Assembly: GCA_020073345.1 (NCBI GenBank)
Contig: JAIQFI010000043.1
Location: 1-55,253 of the forward strand
DNA: 55,253 nt
Source: Terriglobia bacterium
GTDB taxonomy: Bacteria; Acidobacteriota; Terriglobia; Bryobacterales; Bryobacteraceae
Direction of reading: 5' to 3'
The notes below the pieces were generated by a model, which was given only the letters and a program-made list of their open reading frames with translations, was not told where the DNA came from and did no database searches. Below are positions 26,492-33,599 of this stretch, one piece after another (position 1 is the first letter of the stretch; each line of letters begins with the position of its first letter). The position numbers and the translations under genes are program-made.

Positions 26492-26563
26492 GGTCTGGTT
26501 TTGCTCCGCCAGTTAAGCCGCTCACGCGGCGTTTACTGGTCTATTTTGCATCCGGCGCTTATA
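26492..26563 (-). repeat. IS21 istA-side terminus with two motif repeats
   Basis: Read inward on the minus strand the end begins TATAAGCGCCGGATGC, followed by AAAATAGACC (26547-26539 region) and AAAACCAGACC (26502-26492). These mirror the two copies at the opposite end. The same terminus occurs at 55052 in the second copy. Confidence 0.7.
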
Positions 26564-26602
26564 GCAATTGAGTTCTGAAGGGGCAGCTAGGGAGAATAGG
26601 GA

Positions 26603-26628
26603 AAGCACCATCTTTTTAGATGGCGCTT
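26603..26628 (-). terminator. Hairpin ending putative ncRNA copy A
   Basis: AAGC-A-CCATCT, a TTTT loop, AGATGG-C-GCTT: two stem segments of 4 and 6 bp around an internal A/C mismatch. Read on the minus strand, a pyrimidine-rich run (TTCCC) follows. The U-tract is weak. Confidence 0.45.
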
Positions 26629-26903
26629 CAATGTTAAGCAAGACCCTGGGGTAAGTGCCTCCAGACGCTGACCTAATGTTTGTTCCTAATGCTTAGGGAA
26701 GTGGCCTTTGCTTCCTTAAACCAGTTGGCGCAGAATGGGGGCAAGTCCACAAAGACTGCGGGTGTGCAACCACCCGAAGCGACGATAGATGAGTAGACAT
26801 CCATCACCAGGACCAACCCCCGCTCGAACCTTCGAGAAAAGCTCAAGCGGAGCTTCGTCCGCATTCTTATCGCTTCACGCCGACTTCGTTGGAACACAAT
26901 CTA
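26603..26903 (-). ncRNA. Putative structured ncRNA, copy A
   Basis: About 300 nt without a conserved reading frame. On the minus strand TTGACA (26937-26932), 16 nt and TACTCT (26915-26910) form a promoter. Conserved blocks shared with copy B follow in the same order: GAATG (26866), the core (plus strand CATCCATCACCAGGA at 26798-26812, 25 of 26 bases over the full block), the hairpin CGGGTG/CACCCG (26759-26764 with 26771-26776), and GCTTAGGG (26691-26698). A hairpin at 26603-26628 ends the unit. It lies head to head with the 405-aa gene; the -35 element falls inside codons 5-6 of that gene. Strand assignment is an inference from promoter and terminator placement. Confidence 0.6.
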
Positions 26904-26919
26904 GACGGAAGAGTACCCA

Positions 26920-28137
26920 ATGACCGGAATCTGTCAAGTCTGCGGAAGACTCCTAGATCCGCGCGACCCGTCTCGCCTCTATCACGAACAAGATTGCGCT
27001 ATAGCTGCGCGAAGGGAACAGGGACGAAACGCGACAGGGCAATGGAATTTAAACATGAGAGCGTTGTGGGGGGACAACGGCTTTCGGAAGTACGAAGCCA
27101 ACCGCAAGTGGTTACGGAACTTCTCTCGTCGTGAGCTTTTATCCAATATGAACTCCCTCCTGCTGACAGCTCTTCTGGATAAGCAACCGTCCAGCGGAGG
27201 TGATCGCGAAGCCTACCAATTCGGGCAACTCGACCAAATCAGAGAATCCTTGATTGCCGGAGACCTCAATGGGGCCAGGATTAAAACCGCATCCTCATTA
27301 GCCCTAGCCAAGCTAACTCCTCCCCGAGATGCGGCACGCTTCCGGCTCTTGTGCGATGAGCTTCTGCGGGATGCCGGAGAACCGATTGAGGATATGACTC
27401 GCTCTTCTCTGGACAGTGCGTTTCAGCGCCTGCAGCAACGCACTCACTCCCTAATCCAGAGCTGGCTGGATTTTGGAGACTTCGATCGGGCAACAGCCGC
27501 GATGATCATGAGAGGAAATATCGAAGTAGAGACAAATCCGTCGGGCAGGAGCGACTACAAGAGAGCCGTAGGATATCTCGAAGCTGCCTACCGAATTCTG
27601 GATACCCAGCGGGCGCAAACTTCCAGGATCAAAAAGCTCAAACACCAGGCGTTGAGTCGCAAGATCAGCTTCATATCAGCATCTGGAGAACCGAAAGCTG
27701 TAAAACGCAGGGAGTTGGCAGACATGCAAGCGCTTGCCGATGAAATCAATACACCTCGCACTCTGCAGGAGACACATAAAGTTCTAGCGGCATATGAGAC
27801 GTCCTGGGGGGATCCACGGCGGGCCAACGAGGCGCTAGGCCACTTGAACCAAGTCAAGGCGATCGGCAACCTGACTCTCATCACCTCCTTTTCAATAATT
27901 CGCAGTGAGATCGATGCCCGCTTGGTGCGCAATGGGGCTGAAGATCGGGGTGTAGTACGTGATCTTGTGGAGCAGTGGGGGAGTTCCATCGCAACGTACG
28001 CCGGCGAAGGACAAACTCGAGTAATTCGTAGTTTGGACGTGCCGACTCGAACACCGATTCTGCGGTCTGGATTGGCGGTAGTCGAGGGCTACATCCCTTA
28101 TATGTATGACGAGCCAGAACTATTGAAATCCGATTAG
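26920..28137 (+). CDS. Unrecognised 405-aa protein with an N-terminal zinc-finger-like motif
   Basis: 405 aa. Residues 5-26 hold C-x2-C-x14-H-x3-C (CQVCG...YHEQDC), a plausible zinc site, followed by basic residues. From about residue 60 to the end the protein is almost entirely amphipathic helix (for example ARIKTASSLALAKLTPPRDAARF, RAVGYLEAAYRILDTQRAQT and KAVKRRELADMQALADEI), reminiscent of TPR-type solenoids but without a clear repeat consensus. I do not recognise it. ATG at 26920. It is divergent from putative ncRNA copy A, and the ncRNA promoter overlaps its first codons. Likely element-specific cargo. Confidence 0.7.
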   Translation: MTGICQVCGRLLDPRDPSRLYHEQDCAIAARREQGRNATGQWNLNMRALWGDNGFRKYEANRKWLRNFSRRELLSNMNSLLLTALLDKQPSSGGDREAYQFGQLDQIRESLIAGDLNGARIKTASSLALAKLTPPRDAARFRLLCDELLRDAGEPIEDMTRSSLDSAFQRLQQRTHSLIQSWLDFGDFDRATAAMIMRGNIEVETNPSGRSDYKRAVGYLEAAYRILDTQRAQTSRIKKLKHQALSRKISFISASGEPKAVKRRELADMQALADEINTPRTLQETHKVLAAYETSWGDPRRANEALGHLNQVKAIGNLTLITSFSIIRSEIDARLVRNGAEDRGVVRDLVEQWGSSIATYAGEGQTRVIRSLDVPTRTPILRSGLAVVEGYIPYMYDEPELLKSD

Positions 28138-28179
28138 CCAGGCCGCCTAACCTCCAGCAGACCAAGAACTGAAAAGAAA

Positions 28180-28202
28180 CCTCGACTCCTACTGAGTCGA
28201 GG
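28180..28202 (-). terminator. Rho-independent-type terminator of putative ncRNA copy B
   Basis: CCTCGACTC (28180-28188) and GAGTCGAGG (28194-28202) form a perfect 9-bp stem with a 5-nt loop. On the minus strand the stem is followed by TTTCTTTTC, so termination works for minus-strand transcripts; on the plus strand no U-tract follows. Confidence 0.75.
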
Positions 28203-28472
28203 CATCGACATCCAACCTTTCTACCCCTTAACCCTCCAGTCTTTGGGACGCCCCATTGCTTAGGGACGCACTTTTCGAAACCCGAGCCAAATTTCTTCAC
28301 ACTGAGGCTCGGGGATCAATCCCCGAAGGCTACGGGTGGTCGAAACACCCGGAGCGATGAACAGATGACTAAGGCATCCATCACCAGGATCAACCCCCGC
28401 ATAAGCTCCGCAACGCGAGCTCAGGCGGAGGCTCATTCCTGCCGGTTCCGGCATCCGTCCTTCCTCCGATTC
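28180..28472 (-). ncRNA. Putative structured ncRNA, copy B
   Basis: Second copy of the sequence at 26603-26903. Minus-strand TTGACA (28506-28501), 16 nt and TAGGCT (28484-28479) form the promoter. The block order is the same: GAATG (28438), core (plus strand CATCCATCACCAGGA at 28375-28389), hairpin CGGGTG/CACCCG (28333-28338 with 28346-28351) and GCTTAGGG (28258-28265), then a strong terminator at 28180-28202. Copy B alone has two mutually exclusive hairpins: CCCGAGCC/GGCTCGGG (28281-28288 with 28306-28313) or CGGGGAT/ATCCCCG (28310-28316 with 28319-28325), which could form a switch. It lies head to head with the 118-aa gene. No frame is shared with copy A. Confidence 0.62.
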
Positions 28473-28516
28473 GCCCTAAGCCTATCAAACCACGGCAGTT
28501 TGTCAAGGGGATCATC

Positions 28517-28873
28517 ATGAACACAAATAACCAGCGTCAGATTCTTTCCAGTCTATTAACGATATTGAACCGCCTCGCGCACGATTCGGACGGGAAGCTC
28601 AAAGAATGGGCGTTCAAGGCCAAGGTGGATGTTGCGGGCCACCTAATCGTTCGGGATTGGGCGGTGGTTAACGGTTCGCGGCCAAACGGAACTGTAGGCT
28701 TAACCGTCGCTGGCAAGAAACCCGCCCACGTGCCGCTAAGCTTGCTCGAACCCGACGCGCGCGCTCGCGCTCGGCAGCAGATTCGGTCCGTCCGCGCTAC
28801 GGCGCCGTTATCCGAATTCCTAGATGCCAAACAGCTTGAACCTCTTCGGCGGGCAGTCGGCGAGCGAGGATAG
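28517..28873 (+). CDS. Unrecognised 118-aa protein of the element cassette
   Basis: 118 aa. An N-terminal helix (QRQILSSLLTILNRLAHD), a beta-rich middle (VAGHLIVRDWAVVNGSRPNG) and a C-terminal helical, arginine-rich part. ATG at 28517; AAGGGGATC upstream is a fair ribosome binding site. It begins the 118-87-533 aa operon and is divergent from putative ncRNA copy B. The frame spacing to the next gene is 5 nt. Family unknown. Confidence 0.65.
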   Translation: MNTNNQRQILSSLLTILNRLAHDSDGKLKEWAFKAKVDVAGHLIVRDWAVVNGSRPNGTVGLTVAGKKPAHVPLSLLEPDARARARQQIRSVRATAPLSEFLDAKQLEPLRRAVGERG

Positions 28874-28878
28874 CCCAA

Positions 28879-29142
28879 ATGAGAATCCGGAGCGGTGACA
28901 GCCTTGGATTGTTTGAAGACGCTCTCGTGTCACTCCGGCGCGATGCAGAAGTCTTGGAGTCGATTTTTGAAGCTGTTTCGATCGGATTGCGCAGCGGTTC
29001 CCTTAGAATCCAGGCTCAGGCACTTCACGGTATGGCGCGGCAAGTGTCGGGGCTGACCGCTGAGTTTCTGGCGGAATCTTCGAAACGCAAACGCAAGGAA
29101 TCGCAGTTCTGCACAATAGCTGCGCCATGGGAGTACGTATGA
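28879..29142 (+). CDS. Unrecognised 87-aa helical protein of the element cassette
   Basis: 87 aa, predicted as mostly alpha-helical (EDALVSLRRDAEVLESIFEA, IQAQALHGMARQVSGLTAEF). It starts 5 nt after the 118-aa gene and its stop overlaps the next start in ATGA (29139-29142), so it is expressed together with the VWA-like protein. Possibly a small partner of that protein; this is inferred from the coupling only. Family unknown. Confidence 0.65.
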   Translation: MRIRSGDSLGLFEDALVSLRRDAEVLESIFEAVSIGLRSGSLRIQAQALHGMARQVSGLTAEFLAESSKRKRKESQFCTIAAPWEYV

Positions 29143-30740
29143 TCCCTCAGCCAGACACACTGACGGACGCGTATCGCCTGGCTCGCGACGGCGTCACCAG
29201 CCTTATTTCCCGGGCACAGAGCTACTCAACCTATGAGCGTCAGGAGATCGAACTTACCAATCAACCTAGAATTGCCGAGTTGGAAACCAGGAGAGAATTC
29301 CTCGTCGATAAACGTCGTGGGCTGCTACGTCGGATCGCCGAGGTTCCAATAAATCCTGCCAGCACTAAGTCTGGGCTTTCCAACCTGCTCGTCGCCGTCT
29401 TTCTCACAGGTGCAAGTTTTGGTTTGGCCGAGGCAACGGTCCAGCCTTTCAACTGGGGACTTCCGGGACACCTCTTTTGTGCAGGGATCGCCATTCTAGC
29501 GCCGTATGCCACCCATCAGTTCTTAAAGCACTATCCCTGGATAAATGTTGTTCGCATCATTGTTGCCCTCAGCTTCCTTTCGGCAATAGGAGCATTGCTT
29601 CCGTTAGCGGATATTAGGGCGAACCAGTTCGCTCGCTCTTTCACCAACATCAGTGATGCCGTCGTGCTTGACCGGATAGAGGAACCGCTGTCCCTGGCAG
29701 GTCGCGATTCCCAGCGCGATGTTGAACTCTTAGGCTGGGCTATGATTTTCGCGGCGCTAGGGCTGGAACTGACTTCCGGGCTTGCCTGGCACAACTTCAG
29801 CGAGGCAAGAAGCCTCGCAAACTTTGGTCTTTACCAGCGACTTCAAAAGGAACTCCTAAAAACGGAAAGGGAACTGTTGGTGGTAACCGTTGCTCTGAGG
29901 GAGCATCTATCGGCACCTGGTCGAAACTACGCGACGTTCTGGCGCGCCTTTCAGAAGGGCTTGTTGGATGGAACAGCCAGAGAGGGTCGCTCCGCGCGTC
30001 TCGGTTTGATGCTATTGGCAGTAATTCTTGCCACTCACACGCTGCAAGCTGCGGATACACTTCATTTGATTACCGCCATAGATGTCACCAAGACTGAGGC
30101 GGCGATAAGCAATACCGGCCAGTCGGAGTTTGATGAGAACAAGCGCGCGGTATCGCGCTTACTGGCCAGCCTTCCTCCCGGCGCCCGCGTAACGGCTCTA
30201 GGTGTGACGGACAGAAGTTTTACTAGTCCGTTTGTAATCTTTGAAGCGCGCCTCTCCGAGGACACGGGCTACTTTGGCAGTCGGCTTTCGGCCGGTAGGC
30301 GCCAGGTCGTTTCCGAATGGGAAAGGCGAACTCATAAACTTAGACCCATCGCCCCTCATACTGACCTACTGGGACTCTTCCAGCTCGCAGCGGAAGTCTT
30401 CTCACATTCCGACGCCGACCGCAGAACGATGGTAGTTTTCAGCGACATGAGGAACGACACTGGCGTTGATCTGGAGCATCCGGAGTCCATTGATGTGGGG
30501 AAGAGTATGGCTTACGTGGAGAAGCAAGGTCTATTTGCACCCCTCAAAGGAGTTGAAATTTTCGTGGCGGGAGCCGGAGAGCACGCAGGAAAGAAAGACA
30601 TTGGGTACTCGCTCGGGCTCAAGCGGTTCTGGGCCGAATATTTTCGACGCAGCGGAGCCACCCTTCGGATGTTTTCCACCACACGTGACATACAAGGGCT
30701 TGCGAAGGCGGTTTCCGTTGGAGTGGCACCAAAAAGGTAA
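29139..30740 (+). CDS. Membrane-anchored VWA-like protein of the element cassette
   Basis: 533 aa from ATG 29139, chosen because it forms the ATGA overlap with the preceding gene (an ATG 12 nt earlier is possible). An N-terminal helical region precedes four hydrophobic helices (about 80-99, 111-129, 137-157, 199-214). A coiled-coil-like linker and a further hydrophobic segment (288-304) follow. From 309 on a von Willebrand A-like domain is visible: LITAIDVTKTEAA (a D-x-T-x-T variant of the MIDAS motif, 315-319), ARVTALGVTD, and TMVVFSDMRND (435 onward). VWA domains bind protein partners through a metal ion. Location of the domain (outside the membrane or in the cytoplasm) is not certain. Family not otherwise recognised. 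Confidence 0.7.
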   Translation: MIPQPDTLTDAYRLARDGVTSLISRAQSYSTYERQEIELTNQPRIAELETRREFLVDKRRGLLRRIAEVPINPASTKSGLSNLLVAVFLTGASFGLAEATVQPFNWGLPGHLFCAGIAILAPYATHQFLKHYPWINVVRIIVALSFLSAIGALLPLADIRANQFARSFTNISDAVVLDRIEEPLSLAGRDSQRDVELLGWAMIFAALGLELTSGLAWHNFSEARSLANFGLYQRLQKELLKTERELLVVTVALREHLSAPGRNYATFWRAFQKGLLDGTAREGRSARLGLMLLAVILATHTLQAADTLHLITAIDVTKTEAAISNTGQSEFDENKRAVSRLLASLPPGARVTALGVTDRSFTSPFVIFEARLSEDTGYFGSRLSAGRRQVVSEWERRTHKLRPIAPHTDLLGLFQLAAEVFSHSDADRRTMVVFSDMRNDTGVDLEHPESIDVGKSMAYVEKQGLFAPLKGVEIFVAGAGEHAGKKDIGYSLGLKRFWAEYFRRSGATLRMFSTTRDIQGLAKAVSVGVAPKR

Positions 30741-30742
30741 GT

Positions 30743-30955
30743 ATGCTCCAGGCCAGGCCACGGCATAATAGTAACGTCGCTAGACGGCTCCTGAACGTTG
30801 AAGAAGCCGCGCAGTATCTCGGCCTACAAGTGGACACAGTCTACAAGAAAGCCAGACTGCGCGAGCTTCCTAGCGTCAAGGTTGGGCGGTCGTTGCGGTT
30901 CGACGTAGTAGCGCTAGAACGCTACGTTGAGCAGCACACAATCCAGGCACTTTGA
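30743..30955 (+). CDS. Excisionase-like helix-turn-helix protein
   Basis: 70 aa. The motif LLNVEEAAQYLGLQVDTVYK then LPSVKVGRSLRFDVVALERY is the AlpA/excisionase-type winged helix. Such proteins bend DNA at att sites and steer an integrase towards excision. It begins 2 nt after the VWA-like stop, and the integrase starts 15 nt later, so it is positioned as the directionality factor. ATG at 30743. Confidence 0.85.
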   Translation: MLQARPRHNSNVARRLLNVEEAAQYLGLQVDTVYKKARLRELPSVKVGRSLRFDVVALERYVEQHTIQAL

Positions 30956-30970
30956 AAGGAGTCGTGACAG

Positions 30971-32080
30971 ATGTCGATTCAGAGAGTAAGCGACGGAGTT
31001 TGGGATGTCCGTTGGCGAGAAGGGGGAAGAAACCGAAGCACTCGGGTGAACGGATCGCACGAGCTGGCGAAGAAGGTACTTCGTAAGAAGATGTCAGCTC
31101 GGGACGAAAACCGGCACCTGGATGTAAGGCGAGAGGTCAATTTCCGAATGTCTGCTTTGGTCAAACGGTACGAGGAAACGTATTCGAAGCACAAAAAATC
31201 CTATGACCGCGAGAAAAGCATCCTCCAAGGAATTCGTGGAGAACTCGGCCAGTTATTTGTTCGGGAAGTGGACGGCCCGGCCGTTCACCGCTGGTACCGG
31301 GGACTAACGGAAAGTAAGAAGCTATCCGCTGGAACTGCGGTTCGGCACTTCAACGTTATGCACCACATGATGGAGAAGGCTTCGACGCTTTGGTCGAAGG
31401 AAACCGGTCTTGACCGGAATCCGGCTGATCTGATCGAAGTTTGCCGACCGGATGACCAGCGGGAACGCTACCTTTCCGGAGAAGAGATCGTCGCTCTCAA
31501 AGCTAACCTCGATCAGAAAATGCATCGAGCCGATAGCCGCGAGATCAACCGCACGTTTTTCCGGTTGCGCATGATCGTACTGATCGCGCTAACAACCGGG
31601 ATGCGGATGGGCGAAGTCTCCGATCTGGTTTGGAGTGACCTCCGTTATAGTGAACGGCTTATCGCTGTGCGCTCGAAGCTCAAAGGCGGGAAGATTCGGT
31701 ACGTGCCGATGACTCCGGAACTTGCCGAAGAACTTCGCAGGTATCCTGTCGAAATAGGGGAGGGTAAGCTCTTCCCACTGCGGCAGGATTCTAAGGGCGA
31801 ACGGCAGCGGGTCGAACATAGCTTCGCAACCATCCTCAAGCTAGCTGGTATTTCAGGCTTCCGTTTTCACGATCTCAGGCACACGTTCGCATCTTGGTAC
31901 ATGATGAACGGCGGAGATCTCTACGAGTTGGCAAAGATTCTGGGTCATTCGAACATTCGGATGACCGAGCGTTACGCCAAGCTGGGCAAAACGCACATCG
32001 CGAGGACCGGCGATACGGCGCGCGGAATGTGGAAACTAATGGCGGGAGAGAAAGGCGAACAGGCGAACGTAGCTGTTTGA
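30971..32080 (+). CDS. Tyrosine-type site-specific integrase
   Basis: 369 aa. The catalytic tetrad is complete: Arg212 in TTGMRMGEV, His300 and Arg303 in FHDLRHTFASW, His326 in LGHSNIR and Tyr335 in ERYAKLG. The N-terminal SAM-like core-binding domain spans about 60-155. Phage-type integrases of this kind recombine at tRNA genes. A good ribosome binding site (AAAGGAG) precedes ATG 30971. It ends 67 nt from the CCA end of tRNA-Phe, which is the likely attachment site. Confidence 0.95.
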   Translation: MSIQRVSDGVWDVRWREGGRNRSTRVNGSHELAKKVLRKKMSARDENRHLDVRREVNFRMSALVKRYEETYSKHKKSYDREKSILQGIRGELGQLFVREVDGPAVHRWYRGLTESKKLSAGTAVRHFNVMHHMMEKASTLWSKETGLDRNPADLIEVCRPDDQRERYLSGEEIVALKANLDQKMHRADSREINRTFFRLRMIVLIALTTGMRMGEVSDLVWSDLRYSERLIAVRSKLKGGKIRYVPMTPELAEELRRYPVEIGEGKLFPLRQDSKGERQRVEHSFATILKLAGISGFRFHDLRHTFASWYMMNGGDLYELAKILGHSNIRMTERYAKLGKTHIARTGDTARGMWKLMAGEKGEQANVAV

Positions 32081-32081
32081 A

Positions 32082-32100
32082 TGTTCGACTATTGTTCGAC
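32082..32100. repeat. Direct repeat between the integrase and tRNA-Phe
   Basis: TGTTCGAC occurs twice, at 32082-32089 and 32093-32100, 3 nt apart. Pairs of short direct repeats flanking a tRNA attachment site are typical integrase arm-type binding sites. Role inferred from position. Confidence 0.4.
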
Positions 32101-32146
32101 GAGGTAAAAAGTCGTGTTTCTGGTTGCCGACAAGTTGTTTAGAATG

Positions 32147-32222
32147 TGGTGGCCAGGGACGGAATCGAACCGCCGACGCCAGCCTTTTCAGGGCTGCGCT
32201 CTACCAACTGAGCTACCTGGCC
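32147..32222 (-). tRNA. tRNA-Phe (anticodon GAA), CCA encoded
   Basis: Clover-leaf on the minus strand: acceptor GGCCAGG pairs with CCTGGCC. The D arm (GCTC...GAGC), anticodon stem CAGCC/GGCTG with loop CTGAAAA (anticodon GAA), and T arm (GGCGG TTCGATT CCGTC, a stem with near-complete pairing) are all present. Discriminator A is followed by an encoded CCA (TGG at 32147-32149 on the plus strand). The 3' end faces the integrase, so this gene is the probable attachment site of the neighbouring element and remains intact. Confidence 0.97.
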
Positions 32223-32252
32223 GGGAGAAAACTACGGAGCCTTCACATTTTA

Positions 32253-33590
32253 TCACGCGGCGCTTTTGAACCGCCATGCTCGCGACCACTCCCGCGCCGT
32301 GCGCCACCAGAACGCCGTCAGCACCAGACCGATCGCGATCAATCCGGCCGAGAGTCCCATCCATAATCCCGGCGCTCCCAGACCGCGGCTGAAGCAAAGC
32401 ATCGCGCCCAACGGCAGTCCCATCACCCAGTACCCGATGAAGTGGCACACCATCGGCGTGCGCGTGTCGCCCGCGCCTCGCAATGAGCCCGTGACCACGA
32501 TCTGCAACCCGTCGAACAACTGAAAGAAGGCCGCCACGCGCAGGATCGTCGCCGCCGCGGCGATTACCGCTGCATCCGGAGTAAACAGACGCGCGATCCA
32601 CTCAGGCATCGTCAGCAAAACGATCGCTGCCGCCGACATCACTGCAGCGCCCAGTCCCAGGGCCGTCCATCCGGCGCGAGCCGCTGCACGCCGGTCTCCC
32701 GTCCCCAGTGCGAATCCTACTCGCACCGCTGCGGCCGAGCTGACGCCCAGCGGCATCATGAACGTCGTACTTACAGTGGTCAGAGCGATCTGGTGTCCGG
32801 CGAGGGCAGTCGCGTTCAACCTGCTCACCAGCACCGTTACGGTGGCGAACACGCCGATCTCCACGGCCATCTGGGCGGCCGCCGGCGCCCCCAGCTTGAG
32901 AAGCGCCCACATCCGTCCCGCGTCTGGCCTCCAGGAAATGCGTAAAACTTCTGCGTCATGCTTCAACAAAACATAGGCCAGTGCGGCCGCCATGTAGATG
33001 CGGGAAAAACAGGTGGCCCATCCGGATCCCTCCGCACCCAGCCGCGGCGCTCCCAGATGACCCAGAACCAGTATCCAGTTTCCCGCCAGATTCACCAAGT
33101 TCGCCGTGATCAACGTGATCATCACCGGCCTCGCCATGTGCAGGGCTTGCAGATACCGCCGCAACGCGAAGTAGATCAACAAAGGAGGCGCGCTCCAGAT
33201 GAGAGCGTGTAGATACGGCCGGGTCGCGAGCAGTACCGTCTGGTCGACTCCCAGGCTTGGCAGGATTCCTTCCAACACCCAGACCGCGCCCATCACCAGC
33301 GGGATCATCAGGACCGCCAGCCACATGCCGGATACCCAAGAGCGGTGACAGTCTTCCCTATCTCCGGCGCCGAATGCCTGTGCGACCAATGTGTCGAGCC
33401 CTAGCAGAACGCCAGCCGCACAGATGGCGATCCCGTAGAACACCATCGTGCCCAATCCCACCGCGCCGATCGCTTCCGCTCCCACGCGGCCCACGAACAT
33501 GGTGTCCACCACGCCCATCGCCATCCAACCCAGCTCGGCGAGCACCAAGGGGCCAGCCAATCGGATCATCTGTAGAAGGTCTTCACGCAC
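32253..33590 (-). CDS. MATE-family multidrug/Na+ or H+ antiporter
   Basis: 445 aa with about 12 hydrophobic segments in two homologous halves. Features: LAGPLVLAELGWMAMGVVDTMFVG at the start, the first-half LRRYLQALHMARPVM, and LNATALAGHQIALTTVS in the second half. MATE transporters (NorM type) export cationic drugs in exchange for Na+ or H+. The ATG at 33590 lies 10 nt after the mnmE stop at 33600, so it is the last gene of the rpmH-to-mnmE block by position; its link to that operon is probably incidental. Confidence 0.93.
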   Translation of the reverse strand: MREDLLQMIRLAGPLVLAELGWMAMGVVDTMFVGRVGAEAIGAVGLGTMVFYGIAICAAGVLLGLDTLVAQAFGAGDREDCHRSWVSGMWLAVLMIPLVMGAVWVLEGILPSLGVDQTVLLATRPYLHALIWSAPPLLIYFALRRYLQALHMARPVMITLITANLVNLAGNWILVLGHLGAPRLGAEGSGWATCFSRIYMAAALAYVLLKHDAEVLRISWRPDAGRMWALLKLGAPAAAQMAVEIGVFATVTVLVSRLNATALAGHQIALTTVSTTFMMPLGVSSAAAVRVGFALGTGDRRAAARAGWTALGLGAAVMSAAAIVLLTMPEWIARLFTPDAAVIAAAATILRVAAFFQLFDGLQIVVTGSLRGAGDTRTPMVCHFIGYWVMGLPLGAMLCFSRGLGAPGLWMGLSAGLIAIGLVLTAFWWRTAREWSRAWRFKSAA

Positions 33591-33599
33591 GAGAGGTTG

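Larger units (their letters stand above)
23981..26563 (-). mobile_element. Complete IS21-family element (copy 1)
   Basis: 2583 bp carrying istA and istB on the minus strand. The istA-side end is defined by exact match to the second copy at 55052 onward: shared sequence begins at TATAAGCGCCGG. The istB-side end is inferred from the 17-of-26 match between TGTCAAGGGCGG... (23981) and that end read inwards. Each end has two copies of an AAAA(C)nAGACC-type motif, the usual layout of IS21 terminal binding sites. No target duplication is evident in the flanks. It has cut the small secreted-protein gene at 23758. Confidence 0.88.
26564..32146 (+). mobile_element. Putative integrative element next to tRNA-Phe
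   Basis: The segment from the IS to tRNA-Phe holds only genes without chromosomal context (a 405-aa zinc-finger/helical protein, 118-aa and 87-aa proteins, a membrane VWA-like protein), a helix-turn-helix excisionase-like gene and a tyrosine integrase. The integrase ends 67 nt from the encoded CCA of tRNA-Phe, the classic layout for site-specific integration at a tRNA 3' end. A second copy of the tRNA 3' end, expected at the far boundary, was not found, so the left limit is unknown. It may be lost, lie beyond the IS, or the element may be a degraded remnant. Confidence 0.55.

Noticed and set aside
26673-26897. Minus-strand frame of 74 codons covering ncRNA copy A
   Set aside because: Copy B has stops and shifts in the corresponding frame, no ribosome binding site is present, and conservation follows stems and blocks rather than codons.
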